Assembly (NCBI GenBank): GCA_007124475.1
Contig: SLFB01000049.1
Coordinates: forward strand, 1-14,313
DNA: 14,313 nt
DNA from: Vibrio sp.
Lineage (GTDB): Bacteria > Pseudomonadota > Gammaproteobacteria > Enterobacterales > Vibrionaceae
Direction of reading: 5' to 3'
Part shown: one piece after another, positions 6,760 to 14,301 of the stretch
Layout: the number at the start of each line of letters is the position of its first letter
Position numbering within the stretch: position 1 is the stretch's first letter
Notes under the pieces: generated by a model
What the model saw: only the letters and a program-made list of their open reading frames with translations
Database searches by the model: none
What the model was told of the DNA's origin: nothing
Position numbers and translations under genes: made by a program

Positions 6760-7488
6760 ATGACTGTCTTGGTTACCCGCCCCCACAAACAAGGCATCGC
6801 ACTTTGCCAGTTGCTTACACAACATGGCCATCAAGCCATTCATCATCCATTACTTAACATAGTGGCCGGCTCTGATCTCCATCGGCTGACCGCGGAGATC
6901 CATCAGGCGGATATCATCATTGCTGTCAGTCAGCATGCCGTACATTGGGTAACCCAAACGCTTCAGAATGAGCAGGTTGCGTGGCCACAATCGACAATTT
7001 ATGTTGCCATCGGTCAAAAAACCGCACAGCTTTTCAGCAAAGCCTGTCAACACACCGTACACTACCCCGAGTTAAGCGATAGTGAGCATCTTTTAACCTT
7101 ACCTGTGCTTCAATCGATTGCAGGAAAACGTGTGGTTATCTGGCGAGGTAATGGCGGACGAGAGCTCATTTATCACACATTATCTTTGCGAGGAGCGACC
7201 GTTGAGTATCGTGAAATGTACCAGCGGATCCCCTTACCATTTGCCAGCGATAGCGCTTTAATCGACTGGCAAACACAGCAAGTGGATAACGTCATTATTA
7301 CCAGCGCGGAACAACTGGCTTTCTTTTGTTCACAACTCTCTCCTCAAGCAAGAGACTGGACAAGCCAGCAGCGCTTAATCGTACCAAGTCAACGGATTGC
7401 CGACCAAGCATCACAACTTGGTTTTCACCATATTGTGCAAGCTGGCAGCGCAGCTAATCAAGATTTACTCGCTGCGGTGCAGTCTTAA
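6760..7488 (+). CDS. hemD: Uroporphyrinogen-III synthase
   Basis: This enzyme closes hydroxymethylbilane into uroporphyrinogen III with inversion of ring D, acting straight after HemC. The protein has 242 residues (about 246 in E. coli). The family is poorly conserved, but the two-lobed pattern is visible: MTVLVTRP at the N-terminus, AVSQHAV (55-61), AIGQKTA (83-89), WRGNGGRELI (128-137), EMYQR (152-156) and ITSAEQL (180-186). The ATG is 3 nt after the hemC stop with little ribosome binding site of its own, so translation is probably coupled to hemC. hemX follows after 14 nt. Confidence 0.95.
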   Translation: MTVLVTRPHKQGIALCQLLTQHGHQAIHHPLLNIVAGSDLHRLTAEIHQADIIIAVSQHAVHWVTQTLQNEQVAWPQSTIYVAIGQKTAQLFSKACQHTVHYPELSDSEHLLTLPVLQSIAGKRVVIWRGNGGRELIYHTLSLRGATVEYREMYQRIPLPFASDSALIDWQTQQVDNVIITSAEQLAFFCSQLSPQARDWTSQQRLIVPSQRIADQASQLGFHHIVQAGSAANQDLLAAVQS

Positions 7489-7502
7489 CACAGGATTTAG
7501 TC

Positions 7503-8705
7503 ATGACAGAGAATAAACAAAAATCGCAACCCCCTAAAGCGCCATCGACTTCTGAACAATCCCGCTCTCCTATCGACAATAATCAAGCTGGCGAGACCAC
7601 TGAGCAACAATCCAAAAACCAGCAAACCACCAGTCAATCGGCGGGTAATATCAGCCAAGCTGCTCAACATAAACCCCATGTGAGTGGCGGCAGTAAACTG
7701 GCGAGTATCGCCATTGTATTAACCATAGTGTGCACTGGTGCGCTCACCCTGCATATGCAACAGCAACGCACTGACCAACAGGCTCAACTGGGGGCATTAC
7801 GTTTAGAATTGAGCCAAGCACGCAGCGCCATTAATACTCAACTTGATGAAGCCAAACAACAGGCGGTAACCGCTACCCAAGCGATTGCCACTCAAGCTGA
7901 ACAGCTTCTCAATCAACAAAAACAGAGCGTTGATAGTCTGCATCTTGCATTGGCTGAAGTGCAAGGCCGTCGTCCGAATGATTGGCTACTGGCCGAAGCT
8001 GACTACCTCATCAAGCTAGCCGGGCGAAAACTGTACCTCGAACGGGACGTCGACACCGCAACGCTATTAGTTCAAGAAGCTGATTTACGCATTGCCGAAC
8101 TCAACGATCCGAGTTTAATGCCACTACGACGCGCCCTCAGTCATGATATTACCCAGCTACAAGGGACAGCAAACATTGATAGAGACGGCTTAGTGCTGCG
8201 CCTGATGACCCTCCAACAACAAGTGGACCAACTCCCCCTTGCTCATGCTATCTTGCCCACTGAAGCCGTGACGGAATCATCAGACTTATCACAAGATCTC
8301 TCGGATTGGAAAACCAATCTACGCACCTCACTGAAAGCATTCGCCGATAATTTTATTACTTTCCGAGTTCGTGATGGGCAAGCGATCCCATTACTTTCCC
8401 CACAACAAGAGTTCTACTTAAGAGAAAATGTTAAAGCGAAACTCGATACCGCGATCAAAGCCGTCTATCACGAGCAGCCAGCGATTTATCAACTCTCGCT
8501 AGACATGGCTTTACAATGGTCAAATGACTATTTCCAGCAAGAGAATCAACAGGTCAAAGCATTTAACCACAGCTTAGCGCAACTGGTGACACAAGAGGTT
8601 AAAACCACAGCGCTGCGTCTTAGCGCTCAGCAACCGCTAGAAGACGTTATCCGTGAACGACTTCGCCGTTCGGTCACCCCCATCATGATGGAGGAACATC
8701 AATGA
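7503..8705 (+). CDS. hemX: HemX family membrane protein
   Basis: A 400-residue protein of the HemX family (once annotated as uroporphyrinogen-III methyltransferase, although it lacks that fold). Layout: a hydrophilic, Gln/Ser/Thr-rich N-terminus (1-62), one membrane segment around 66-85, a probable coiled coil at about 88-155, then the conserved periplasmic part starting NDWLLAEADYLIKLAGRKLYLE at 159. A single anchor with most of the chain in the periplasm is the expected topology. Its role in heme synthesis is unproven; it may scaffold enzymes at the membrane. The ATG has CACAGGA upstream. The stop overlaps the hemY start by 4 nt (ATGA), a sign of coupling. Confidence 0.93.
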   Translation: MTENKQKSQPPKAPSTSEQSRSPIDNNQAGETTEQQSKNQQTTSQSAGNISQAAQHKPHVSGGSKLASIAIVLTIVCTGALTLHMQQQRTDQQAQLGALRLELSQARSAINTQLDEAKQQAVTATQAIATQAEQLLNQQKQSVDSLHLALAEVQGRRPNDWLLAEADYLIKLAGRKLYLERDVDTATLLVQEADLRIAELNDPSLMPLRRALSHDITQLQGTANIDRDGLVLRLMTLQQQVDQLPLAHAILPTEAVTESSDLSQDLSDWKTNLRTSLKAFADNFITFRVRDGQAIPLLSPQQEFYLRENVKAKLDTAIKAVYHEQPAIYQLSLDMALQWSNDYFQQENQQVKAFNHSLAQLVTQEVKTTALRLSAQQPLEDVIRERLRRSVTPIMMEEHQ

Positions 8706-9883
8706 TCCGGTTACTATTTTTATTGGTGATTCTTGGTTTAGGCTTATTTGTCGGTACTCAGTACGCGGGTCAACAAGGTTATGTGTTGATTTCTATCGCC
8801 AATACCAGTATTGAAATGAGCGTCACCACATTAATCATCTTAACGGTCGCTTTACTGACTGGGTTGTTTCTCCTTGAATACCTCATCAAAAAAATCCTCC
8901 GTGTCGGTAGCAGTACCTGGCATTGGTTTACTATTGGTAAGCAGCGCCGTTCACGTCGTTATACCGATGAAGGCATCATTAAACTACTTGAAGGGGATTG
9001 GAAGCAGGCTGAGAAAAAAATCACTCGCTGGGCAAAACATCACGATATGCCGCTACTTTGCTACTTAGCCGCTGCAGAAGCCGCCCACGAACGCGGTGAT
9101 AAACACAAAAGAGAGCACTATTTAGCCTTGGCTGCTGAGCAGCCGAAGGCAACCTTAGCCGTTGAGCTAACCCGCGCGAAACAATTGCTTAGTCAGCAAG
9201 CCTGGCAAGATGCCATTGACACCCTAAGCCCATTACAGGTCACTTTTCCTGATAATGCACTGGTGTTAAAACGCCTCAAACAAGCCTATCTCGCTCTCGA
9301 ACAATGGCCAGAGCTGTTGGCGTTAATCCCTAAATTAACCAAAAGCAAGTTACTCAGCGCAGAACAAGCACAATCCCTGACCTTGCAAGCACAACAAGGC
9401 ATGATTAAACTCGTTGCTCATCAAGCGGGGAGTGAAGGATTACTTAGCCATTGGCAAGCATTACCAAAAACACTTAAACAGCGCTCTGATTTAATGTTGG
9501 CCGTGATTGAACAGTTAATCGCACGCCAAGCCGATGAATCCGCTTTAAACTTACTGAAGTCGTGGCTCCATAAACACCCCGATAGCGATTTATATCGTTT
9601 ATTACCTAAATTAACCCTTAAAGATAAGCAGCCTGTGATTAAGCTGCTCCAAGATCAATTACAGCATGCCGACAACAACGCAGAAGTGCATAGTGCATTA
9701 GGGCAAATCCTACTCGAACAGCAACAATGGCAGCAAGCTCAGCAGCAATTTGAGAAAGCCTTATCATTACGAGCTAGCGTGACTGATTACGCCTATCTAG
9801 CACAAGCCCTTGAGCAACAAAATCGTCTTCAAGCGGCTCATGATGTCAGTCGTAAAGTGCTCTCATTGCTCACCACAGCGTAA
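8702..9883 (+). CDS. hemY: HemY family TPR membrane protein
   Basis: A 393-residue protein of the proteobacterial HemY family, distinct from the Bacillus protoporphyrinogen oxidase also called HemY. Two hydrophobic segments at about 3-22 and 41-63 anchor it in the inner membrane. A basic stretch follows (KQRRSRRYTDEGIIKLLEGDW, 80-100), then helical TPR-type repeats to the end, clearest at about 328-390 (AEVHSALGQILLEQQQWQQAQ and following). The family sits next to hemX in many proteobacteria; its exact function in heme metabolism is not settled. The start lies in the hemX stop region with a strong GGAGG 7 nt upstream. It is the last gene of the operon, followed by a terminator. Confidence 0.93.
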   Translation: MIRLLFLLVILGLGLFVGTQYAGQQGYVLISIANTSIEMSVTTLIILTVALLTGLFLLEYLIKKILRVGSSTWHWFTIGKQRRSRRYTDEGIIKLLEGDWKQAEKKITRWAKHHDMPLLCYLAAAEAAHERGDKHKREHYLALAAEQPKATLAVELTRAKQLLSQQAWQDAIDTLSPLQVTFPDNALVLKRLKQAYLALEQWPELLALIPKLTKSKLLSAEQAQSLTLQAQQGMIKLVAHQAGSEGLLSHWQALPKTLKQRSDLMLAVIEQLIARQADESALNLLKSWLHKHPDSDLYRLLPKLTLKDKQPVIKLLQDQLQHADNNAEVHSALGQILLEQQQWQQAQQQFEKALSLRASVTDYAYLAQALEQQNRLQAAHDVSRKVLSLLTTA

Positions 9884-9900
9884 AGCATCTGTAGGCAATA

Positions 9901-9937
9901 AAAAAACGGCTCAACCATCAGTTGGCGCCGTTTTTTT
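9901..9937. terminator. Bidirectional intrinsic terminator between hemY and hemN
   Basis: An A-tract (9901-9906) leads into ACGGC and CAAC, which pair with GTTG (9921-9924) and GCCGT (9927-9931), with a small internal mismatch. A run of seven T follows (9931-9937). Because both flanks are suitable, it can end hemCDXY rightward and hemN leftward. Confidence 0.88.
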
Positions 9938-9940
9938 ATA

Positions 9941-11329
9941 TTAAATCACTCGGGAAAACTGTTGCTGGCGGGCTCGTTGACGTAAGTATTTATCAAAACA
10001 CATACAAATATTACGGATCAGCAATCGACCACGTAACGTCACTCGAATGTTATTTTTATCCAGCTCAACCAATTGATCATCAATAAAGGTTTGTAGTAAA
10101 GCGAGATCCGGCTGGAAATAACTATTAAAATCAATCCCAAACTGCTTCTCTATCTGCTGTTTGTTCAATTGAAAGTTGCAAATAAGCTGCTTAATCACTT
10201 CACGGCGCAGTAAGTCATCACTATCGAGTGAAACTCCTTTCCACAGCGCGTGCCGCATTTCATCCACCTGCTGATAATAACGCTTCAGATCTTTATGATT
10301 CTGAGCATAAACATCACCCACCATCGAAATCGCCGACACCCCAAAACCAAGTAAATCACAGTCGCCTTGGGTGGTATAACCTTGGAAATTTCGGTGCAAA
10401 ATACCGTTACGCTGCGCAACCGCTAACTCATCATCAGGCAGAGCAAAATGGTCCATGCCAATAAACTGATAACCAGCCTGAGTAAGAGTACTAATGGTAT
10501 CTTGTAAAATAGCCATTTTTTCTTCTGCAGCGGGCAAGTCTTCCGCTTTTATTTTTCGCTGAGCGGCGAATAGCTCTGGCATATGCGCATAGTTAAAAAC
10601 CGATAAACGTCCAGGACGCATCTCAATAACTTGCTGTAAGGTTTGATGGAAACTGGTCACCGTTTGTTTCGGCAAACCATAAATTAAATCAAGGTTAGTG
10701 GAACGAAATCCAAGCTGCTTAGCCCGTGCCACCAGATCAACAATAAACTGCTCATCTTGTTCACGATTGACACATTGCTGAACTTGTTTATCGAAATCTT
10801 GCACACCAATACTGATACGATTAAAACCCTCACTATGCAAGTGATCCAGTACTGATAGCTCAATCTCACGCGGGTCAACCTCAATACTGATCTCGGCATC
10901 TGACTGAAAATTAAACTCAGCCCGAAGTAAAGTCATTAAACGGCTAATCTGTGCTTTGGTTAAAAAAGTCGGTGTACCACCACCAAAATGCAGCTGGGTA
11001 ACGGGACGAGATAGTAATAAAGGAGCTCGCTGTCTGATTTCGTGCTCTAAAACGTCTAAATACTCATCAGCCTTGTGGGAATGACGAGTAATAATTTTAT
11101 TACAACCACAGTAGTAACAAAGCTTATGGCAAAACGGAATGTGAATATAAAGCGACACTGGGCGCTGAGGATAACGCGCACAAGCCATATCGAATTCAGC
11201 AATCGTGAACGCTTCATGAAATTCAACAGCTGTCGGATAAGAAGTGTAACGCGGTCCCGAATAGTTGTACTTGTCTAAAATGGTTTGATCCCAAACAATC
11301 TGCTGACTGGGTACGACTGGCGACAACAT
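9941..11329 (-). CDS. hemN: Oxygen-independent coproporphyrinogen III dehydrogenase
   Basis: This radical SAM enzyme decarboxylates coproporphyrinogen III to protoporphyrinogen IX without oxygen, serving heme synthesis in anaerobic growth. The protein has 462 residues from the chosen start (457 in E. coli). The 4Fe-4S ligands are C67, C71 and C74 in HIPFCHKLCYYCGC, with C76 also conserved; Y61 and GGGTP (116-120) are SAM-related motifs. An open frame extends 28 codons further upstream to 11413, but family members begin just before the QQIVWDQ segment. The inner ATG (11329-11327), with AGAAGAG upstream, gives that N-terminus, so I prefer it. DUF2489 ends 130 nt upstream. I see no clear FNR box in that gap. 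Confidence 0.96.
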   Translation of the reverse strand: MLSPVVPSQQIVWDQTILDKYNYSGPRYTSYPTAVEFHEAFTIAEFDMACARYPQRPVSLYIHIPFCHKLCYYCGCNKIITRHSHKADEYLDVLEHEIRQRAPLLLSRPVTQLHFGGGTPTFLTKAQISRLMTLLRAEFNFQSDAEISIEVDPREIELSVLDHLHSEGFNRISIGVQDFDKQVQQCVNREQDEQFIVDLVARAKQLGFRSTNLDLIYGLPKQTVTSFHQTLQQVIEMRPGRLSVFNYAHMPELFAAQRKIKAEDLPAAEEKMAILQDTISTLTQAGYQFIGMDHFALPDDELAVAQRNGILHRNFQGYTTQGDCDLLGFGVSAISMVGDVYAQNHKDLKRYYQQVDEMRHALWKGVSLDSDDLLRREVIKQLICNFQLNKQQIEKQFGIDFNSYFQPDLALLQTFIDDQLVELDKNNIRVTLRGRLLIRNICMCFDKYLRQRARQQQFSRVI

Positions 11330-11459
11330 AAGTGACTCTTCTATTACTGAATGTGACTGGTTATTTTGCCATACCCTAGGTCTAGGATCGGCCAGCAAAT
11401 GTCGATTTAACAATAAAAAAATCTAAATTGCTAGCCGGATCACTTCCAGTAGACGGCGG

Positions 11460-11948
11460 TCAAACCATTTGAATCGGAATTTGTTGGTTCAAAGGTCGAA
11501 TGCGTAACTGGAGTAATTTCAGCTCAGCAATAATCGCATCATTTAAACGAACTTCCGCCTTTTGACGAGTCAAATTATGGCGCATCCTGTCTTGTTTTGG
11601 CATCGTCTGCCGCTCTTCTCCACGCGGCATGTCTTTAACAATATGATAAAGCTCAGCGGTCGCCGGATAATCTTTTTCAAAATCAACCCGTTGGTCACCC
11701 TGCACATAATCCATGATGCAGTAGACGCGAATGGCGATCTCTGATAAATCACACTGACCTTGGATCCCTGCCAAACACAGTGTGTTAACGCTATCAAAAA
11801 TGTTGGCATTGCGCTTTTCTATCGCCAATGCTTGGTGTTGTTGCTGCAACTGGGTTTGTTTTTTCACTTGCCATAACAAATAACCAGCATAAGTGGCCAA
11901 ACTAATAATGATCAGTCCACCTATTACCATTAACAGCAGAGTATTCAT
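11460..11948 (-). CDS. DUF2489 family membrane protein
   Basis: A 162-residue protein with one N-terminal hydrophobic segment (about 3-27, MLMVIG-type followed by WQVKKQ), then a soluble, charged domain rich in helix-forming residues. The ATAELYHIVKDMPRGEERQ and KQDRMRHNLTRQKAEVRL segments are typical of DUF2489, a family found in vibrios and relatives next to yihI. With lysines right after the segment, an N-out, C-in anchor is likely, but topology is an inference. Function is unknown. It starts 9 nt after the yihI stop and so belongs to the methyltransferase-yihI transcript. The domain has conserved-looking cysteines (LCLAGIQGQCDL). Confidence 0.85.
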   Translation of the reverse strand: MNTLLLMVIGGLIIISLATYAGYLLWQVKKQTQLQQQHQALAIEKRNANIFDSVNTLCLAGIQGQCDLSEIAIRVYCIMDYVQGDQRVDFEKDYPATAELYHIVKDMPRGEERQTMPKQDRMRHNLTRQKAEVRLNDAIIAELKLLQLRIRPLNQQIPIQMV

Positions 11949-11957
11949 CCTATTACC

Positions 11958-12524
11958 CTATTCTTTATATCCATCCACATCTAGGTTTTCAAATTGCGCC
12001 AACAGCTCTTCATCAGACTGAGCTTTAGTCGCTCTTGGCTGATGCGCTGACGGTGCCACAAACTCATCATCCAACTCGTCTTCTTCTGCTTCATCAAACA
12101 AACCGAGTTGCTTCATTAACACTTCAATACGATCGAGCTTCTCATCAACGAACTTTTGTAAACCTGCACCCAGTTTTTCACCACTATCAATGCGGTCGAG
12201 CAGAATATTCAATTGCGCATCATTTTCTAACATTGCCAATTCTTGCTCAGCGCTTAAACGACGCTGTTGCTTGTTCGCTTGTTGGCCTGTTTCCACAATC
12301 AGAGGAATTTTTTTCTTACTTCCTAACCGAGGATCACGGGCTTGCCCAGCGGCACGCTGACTTTGCTCACTGCCATCAGAATGGCGACTACCACTTTTCA
12401 GTCCTTTGCGTTTTTTTAATTTCTTACGCTCACGACTTTCTAAATCCGCTTCACTACGGTTACGTTTACGAGCAACAACAAGTTCACCATTGAAGCCATT
12501 TTTTGTTTTCTTTGTTCGAGACAT
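11958..12524 (-). CDS. yihI: Der GTPase-activating protein YihI
   Basis: YihI binds the double-domain GTPase Der (EngA) and stimulates its GTP hydrolysis, thereby tuning 50S ribosome assembly. The protein has 188 residues (169 in E. coli). The N-terminal part is strongly basic (MSRTKKTKNG, then RKRNRSEADLESRERKKLKKRKG around 19-41) and probably disordered. The central helical core is LSAEQELAMLENDAQLNILL. The acidic tail (EAEEDELDDEF, about 143-153) is typical of the family. Its start ATG shares one base with the methyltransferase stop (TAATG), implying translational coupling. It lies near hemN as in E. coli, with a DUF2489 gene inserted between them. Confidence 0.93.
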   Translation of the reverse strand: MSRTKKTKNGFNGELVVARKRNRSEADLESRERKKLKKRKGLKSGSRHSDGSEQSQRAAGQARDPRLGSKKKIPLIVETGQQANKQQRRLSAEQELAMLENDAQLNILLDRIDSGEKLGAGLQKFVDEKLDRIEVLMKQLGLFDEAEEDELDDEFVAPSAHQPRATKAQSDEELLAQFENLDVDGYKE

Positions 12525-13162
12525 TACTGGGGTTTCCTCAGTAAAATTACATCATTGCCAATAAATTCAAGTTCGAGCTTATCCCGCTCAGCCAAGTACT
12601 GAAAAGTCTCACGACTAAAAAAAATCACATGCGTGGGATCGTTTTTATAGTGCCATCCAGCAAATGCTTCCACATTTTTCACCAGCTTGGTCATAATGCC
12701 AATCCAGCCACCCGGCTTAACCAAATTCAACCATTGCTGCCAAATATGGTGAGGTTGATGCAAATGCTCAATCACTTCACTGGCAGTCATAAAATCATAG
12801 TCCCTTTTTAATACCTCTTGCTGAGGATAATAAAAGACATCATACAAGGCAACGCTGTGCCCTGCCTCTTCAAGCATGACCGATAACGTTGGCCCAGGCC
12901 CACAACCAAAGTCTAACCCCTGAGATTGAGAGGGTAATCTTTGCAACAGAGGTTGAGCAAGGCGAGCTAAAAAACGACGATACCCAAGGTCACTGGGATC
13001 ATTTTCATGTTGATCATACTCCTGTTTTTCACGCTCCGCGCTTAATCTTTGCGCGGGAGGGACAAACACTAACCGGCAGCGCTCACATTCAAGATAACGT
13101 CGCCGCTTATCGGCAAAATAATCACGAATCTGCTCTGTTTGACACAAAGGACAAGTCTGCAT
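12524..13162 (-). CDS. Class I SAM-dependent methyltransferase with N-terminal zinc ribbon
   Basis: A 212-residue protein. The N-terminus carries two CxxC pairs (C4/C7 and C26/C29), a likely zinc ribbon. The Rossmann-type domain follows, with SAM motif I LDFGCGPGPT (83-92), an acidic residue in ALYDVF (D108) and TASEVIEHL (126-134), as in the UbiG-like/Methyltransf_23 group. The substrate cannot be told from sequence. An open frame reaches 13192, but the ATG at 13162 has a near-perfect GGAGGT six bases upstream and gives MQTCPLC, placing the first CxxC at the N-terminus, so I take it as the start. It heads the leftward group with yihI, overlapping it by one base. Location next to a ribosome-assembly regulator hints at a translation-related target, an inference only. 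Confidence 0.9.
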   Translation of the reverse strand: MQTCPLCQTEQIRDYFADKRRRYLECERCRLVFVPPAQRLSAEREKQEYDQHENDPSDLGYRRFLARLAQPLLQRLPSQSQGLDFGCGPGPTLSVMLEEAGHSVALYDVFYYPQQEVLKRDYDFMTASEVIEHLHQPHHIWQQWLNLVKPGGWIGIMTKLVKNVEAFAGWHYKNDPTHVIFFSRETFQYLAERDKLELEFIGNDVILLRKPQ

Positions 13163-13378
13163 GGTTACCTCCTGATTAGGGATGCGCAACATACCAGAAA
13201 CTGAGGTTAGAGGGGAGTCTCTTTGTTCAAAATTAGAGCGTTTTTTGTAAAAAGGTCTTTATTGTTGCTTTGAGGCCAGCCAAAGAAGCCGATTACGTCA
13301 TTTTTATGCTAATTTTATAGCTTAAGCGCAGTATTCTCCCCACTCCACTGGGCGTTGCCGCTAGGCGGAACAGAAGCT

Positions 13379-13432
13379 CATCCCGATGTGCTTAAACAGG
13401 CTATACCCAAACGACTTGGAGTTGCACGTAGG
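13379..13432 (+). repeat. Degenerate ERIC-like fragment
   Basis: CTATACCCAAACGACTTGGA followed by GTTGCACGTAGG (13401-13432) resembles the terminal part of the ERIC/IRU elements found in vibrios and enterobacteria as I remember them. Just upstream, TCCCGATGTGCTTAA (13381-13395) resembles the central ERIC segment (consensus AATCCCCAGGAGCTTACAT). The pieces are not in the order of an intact 127-bp element, so this would be a decayed or rearranged remnant. The match is from memory, with no alignment made. Confidence 0.4.
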
Positions 13433-13506
13433 AAAGACATAGATAAACGTCACATCACTCACCAGTCGAAGAGGATGGATTATTCTCCAGCATCTTTCAC
13501 TACTCA

Positions 13507-13515
13507 TGATACAAT
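13507..13515 (+). promoter_or_regulatory. engB promoter, extended -10
   Basis: TGATACAAT fits the extended -10 form TGn-TATAAT, with one mismatch in the hexamer. No good -35 is seen 16-18 bp upstream, which extended -10 promoters can do without. The predicted start is near 13522, leaving a leader of about 75 nt to the engB TTG. Confidence 0.45.
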
Positions 13516-13568
13516 AAGTAACTTATGACCGTTTCCGGTGCAGTCACTACTTTTAAAGCAATAAGCAA

Positions 13569-13585
13569 TCGACGACAGTCGTCGA
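13569..13585 (+). promoter_or_regulatory. Palindrome just ahead of the engB ribosome binding site
   Basis: TCGACGAC-A-GTCGTCGA is a perfect inverted repeat with 8-bp arms and one central base; in RNA it would fold as a 7-bp stem with a CAG loop. It ends 3 nt before the GGAG ribosome binding site of engB (13589-13592). It may shape translation of engB or bind a dimeric protein; neither is shown. Confidence 0.5.
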
Positions 13586-13598
13586 GATGGAGTTAACA

Positions 13599-14261
13599 TT
13601 GAGTGTAAAAATCCACTATCAAAATACGCATTTTATTACCAGTGCACCTGATATTCGTCATCTACCCGATGATGATGGTATCGAAATTGCGTTTGCCGGA
13701 CGCTCAAATGCGGGCAAATCCAGCGCACTCAATCGATTAACCAACCAGAAAAGCCTCGCCAAAACCAGTAAAACCCCTGGTCGAACGCAGCTGATTAACC
13801 TGTTTAAAGTCACTGAAGGTTGTCAGATTGTCGATCTTCCTGGTTATGGCTTTGCACAAGTCCCACTAGAAATGAAGAAAAAATGGCAAAAATCTCTGGG
13901 TGAGTACCTGCAACAGCGTTCTAGCCTCAAAGGCTTAGTGGTGTTAATGGATATCCGCCATCCGATGAAAGATCTCGATAAGCAATTAGTCTTGTGGGCC
14001 GTTGAGTGTGCCATTCCGGTGCAAGTATTACTGACCAAAGCCGACAAACTGAAAAGCGGAGCCCGCAAAGCACAGTTAAACCAAATCAGACAAGATGCCC
14101 TATCGTTTGGTGGTGATGTCAGTGTCGATGTCTTCTCGTCACTCAATGGTTTGGGGGTTGATACCCTACGCAATAAACTAGACAGCTGGTTCATGCCTGA
14201 ACTGCTACGTCGCCAAGCACTCAGCGCAATCGACGACCAACCACCGACAACTTCAGCCTAG
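13599..14261 (+). CDS. engB: Ribosome biogenesis GTP-binding protein EngB (YihA/YsxC)
   Basis: An essential TRAFAC-class GTPase that acts in 50S subunit maturation and was first linked to cell division. From the chosen start it has 220 residues. The motifs are complete: G1 GRSNAGKS (34-41), G2 TPGRTQ (59-64), G3 DLPG (79-82), G4 TKAD (146-149) and a G5 SSL near the C-terminus. An ATG at 13587 is in frame, but it lies inside the likely Shine-Dalgarno region (ATGGAG) and has no ribosome binding site of its own. The TTG at 13599 has GGAG 6 nt upstream and yields MSVKIHYQNTHF, the N-terminus I remember for Vibrio EngB. I therefore take TTG. It stands alone, divergent from the methyltransferase-yihI group; the downstream hairpin faces the other way. 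Confidence 0.96.
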   Translation: MSVKIHYQNTHFITSAPDIRHLPDDDGIEIAFAGRSNAGKSSALNRLTNQKSLAKTSKTPGRTQLINLFKVTEGCQIVDLPGYGFAQVPLEMKKKWQKSLGEYLQQRSSLKGLVVLMDIRHPMKDLDKQLVLWAVECAIPVQVLLTKADKLKSGARKAQLNQIRQDALSFGGDVSVDVFSSLNGLGVDTLRNKLDSWFMPELLRRQALSAIDDQPPTTSA

Positions 14262-14267
14262 CTTGCG

Positions 14268-14301
14268 GTAAAAATAAAAATCCCCACCATCCTGGTGGGG
14301 A
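14268..14301 (-). terminator. Leftward intrinsic terminator at the right edge
   Basis: TCCCCACCA (14281-14289) pairs with TGGTGGGGA (14293-14301) in a 9-bp stem with a 3-nt loop. The minus strand continues into a U-rich run (14280-14270, ATTTTT repeated), while the plus strand after the stem reads AAACGGG. The terminator therefore ends a transcript entering from the right, not engB, although the stem may also protect the engB mRNA end. Confidence 0.85.

Larger units (their letters stand above)
13163..13598. other. Divergent gap between methyltransferase gene and engB
   Basis: These 436 bases show no convincing gene. From left to right they hold the methyltransferase ribosome binding site, a possible leftward extended -10 (TGGTATGTT on the minus strand, about 13185-13193), an AT-rich stretch, a small G+C-rich imperfect hairpin near 13350-13367, a degenerate ERIC-like fragment (13379-13432), a rightward extended -10 (13507-13515) and a palindrome before the engB ribosome binding site (13569-13585). 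Confidence 0.75.

Noticed and set aside
7503..7690. Gln/Ser/Thr-rich start of hemX as a foreign or repeat insertion
   Set aside because: Hydrophilic low-complexity N-termini before the membrane segment are usual in HemX proteins.
11330..11413. 28-codon N-terminal extension of hemN
   Set aside because: The extension is not like HemN of relatives, and the ATG at 11329 with its own Shine-Dalgarno gives the family N-terminus.
11400..11460. Terminator after the DUF2489 gene
   Set aside because: A T-run exists on the minus strand, but I cannot form a stable G+C-rich stem next to it.
12035..12493. 152-codon plus-strand ORF opposite yihI
   Set aside because: It is fully antisense to a well-supported yihI, has no recognisable domain and is a by-product of the biased codon content of yihI.
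13163..13192. Ten-codon N-terminal extension of the methyltransferase
   Set aside because: The extension would contain the GGAGGT Shine-Dalgarno that precedes the ATG at 13162.
13587..13598. ATG start for engB
   Set aside because: It overlaps the GGAG that serves the TTG at 13599 and lacks its own ribosome binding site.
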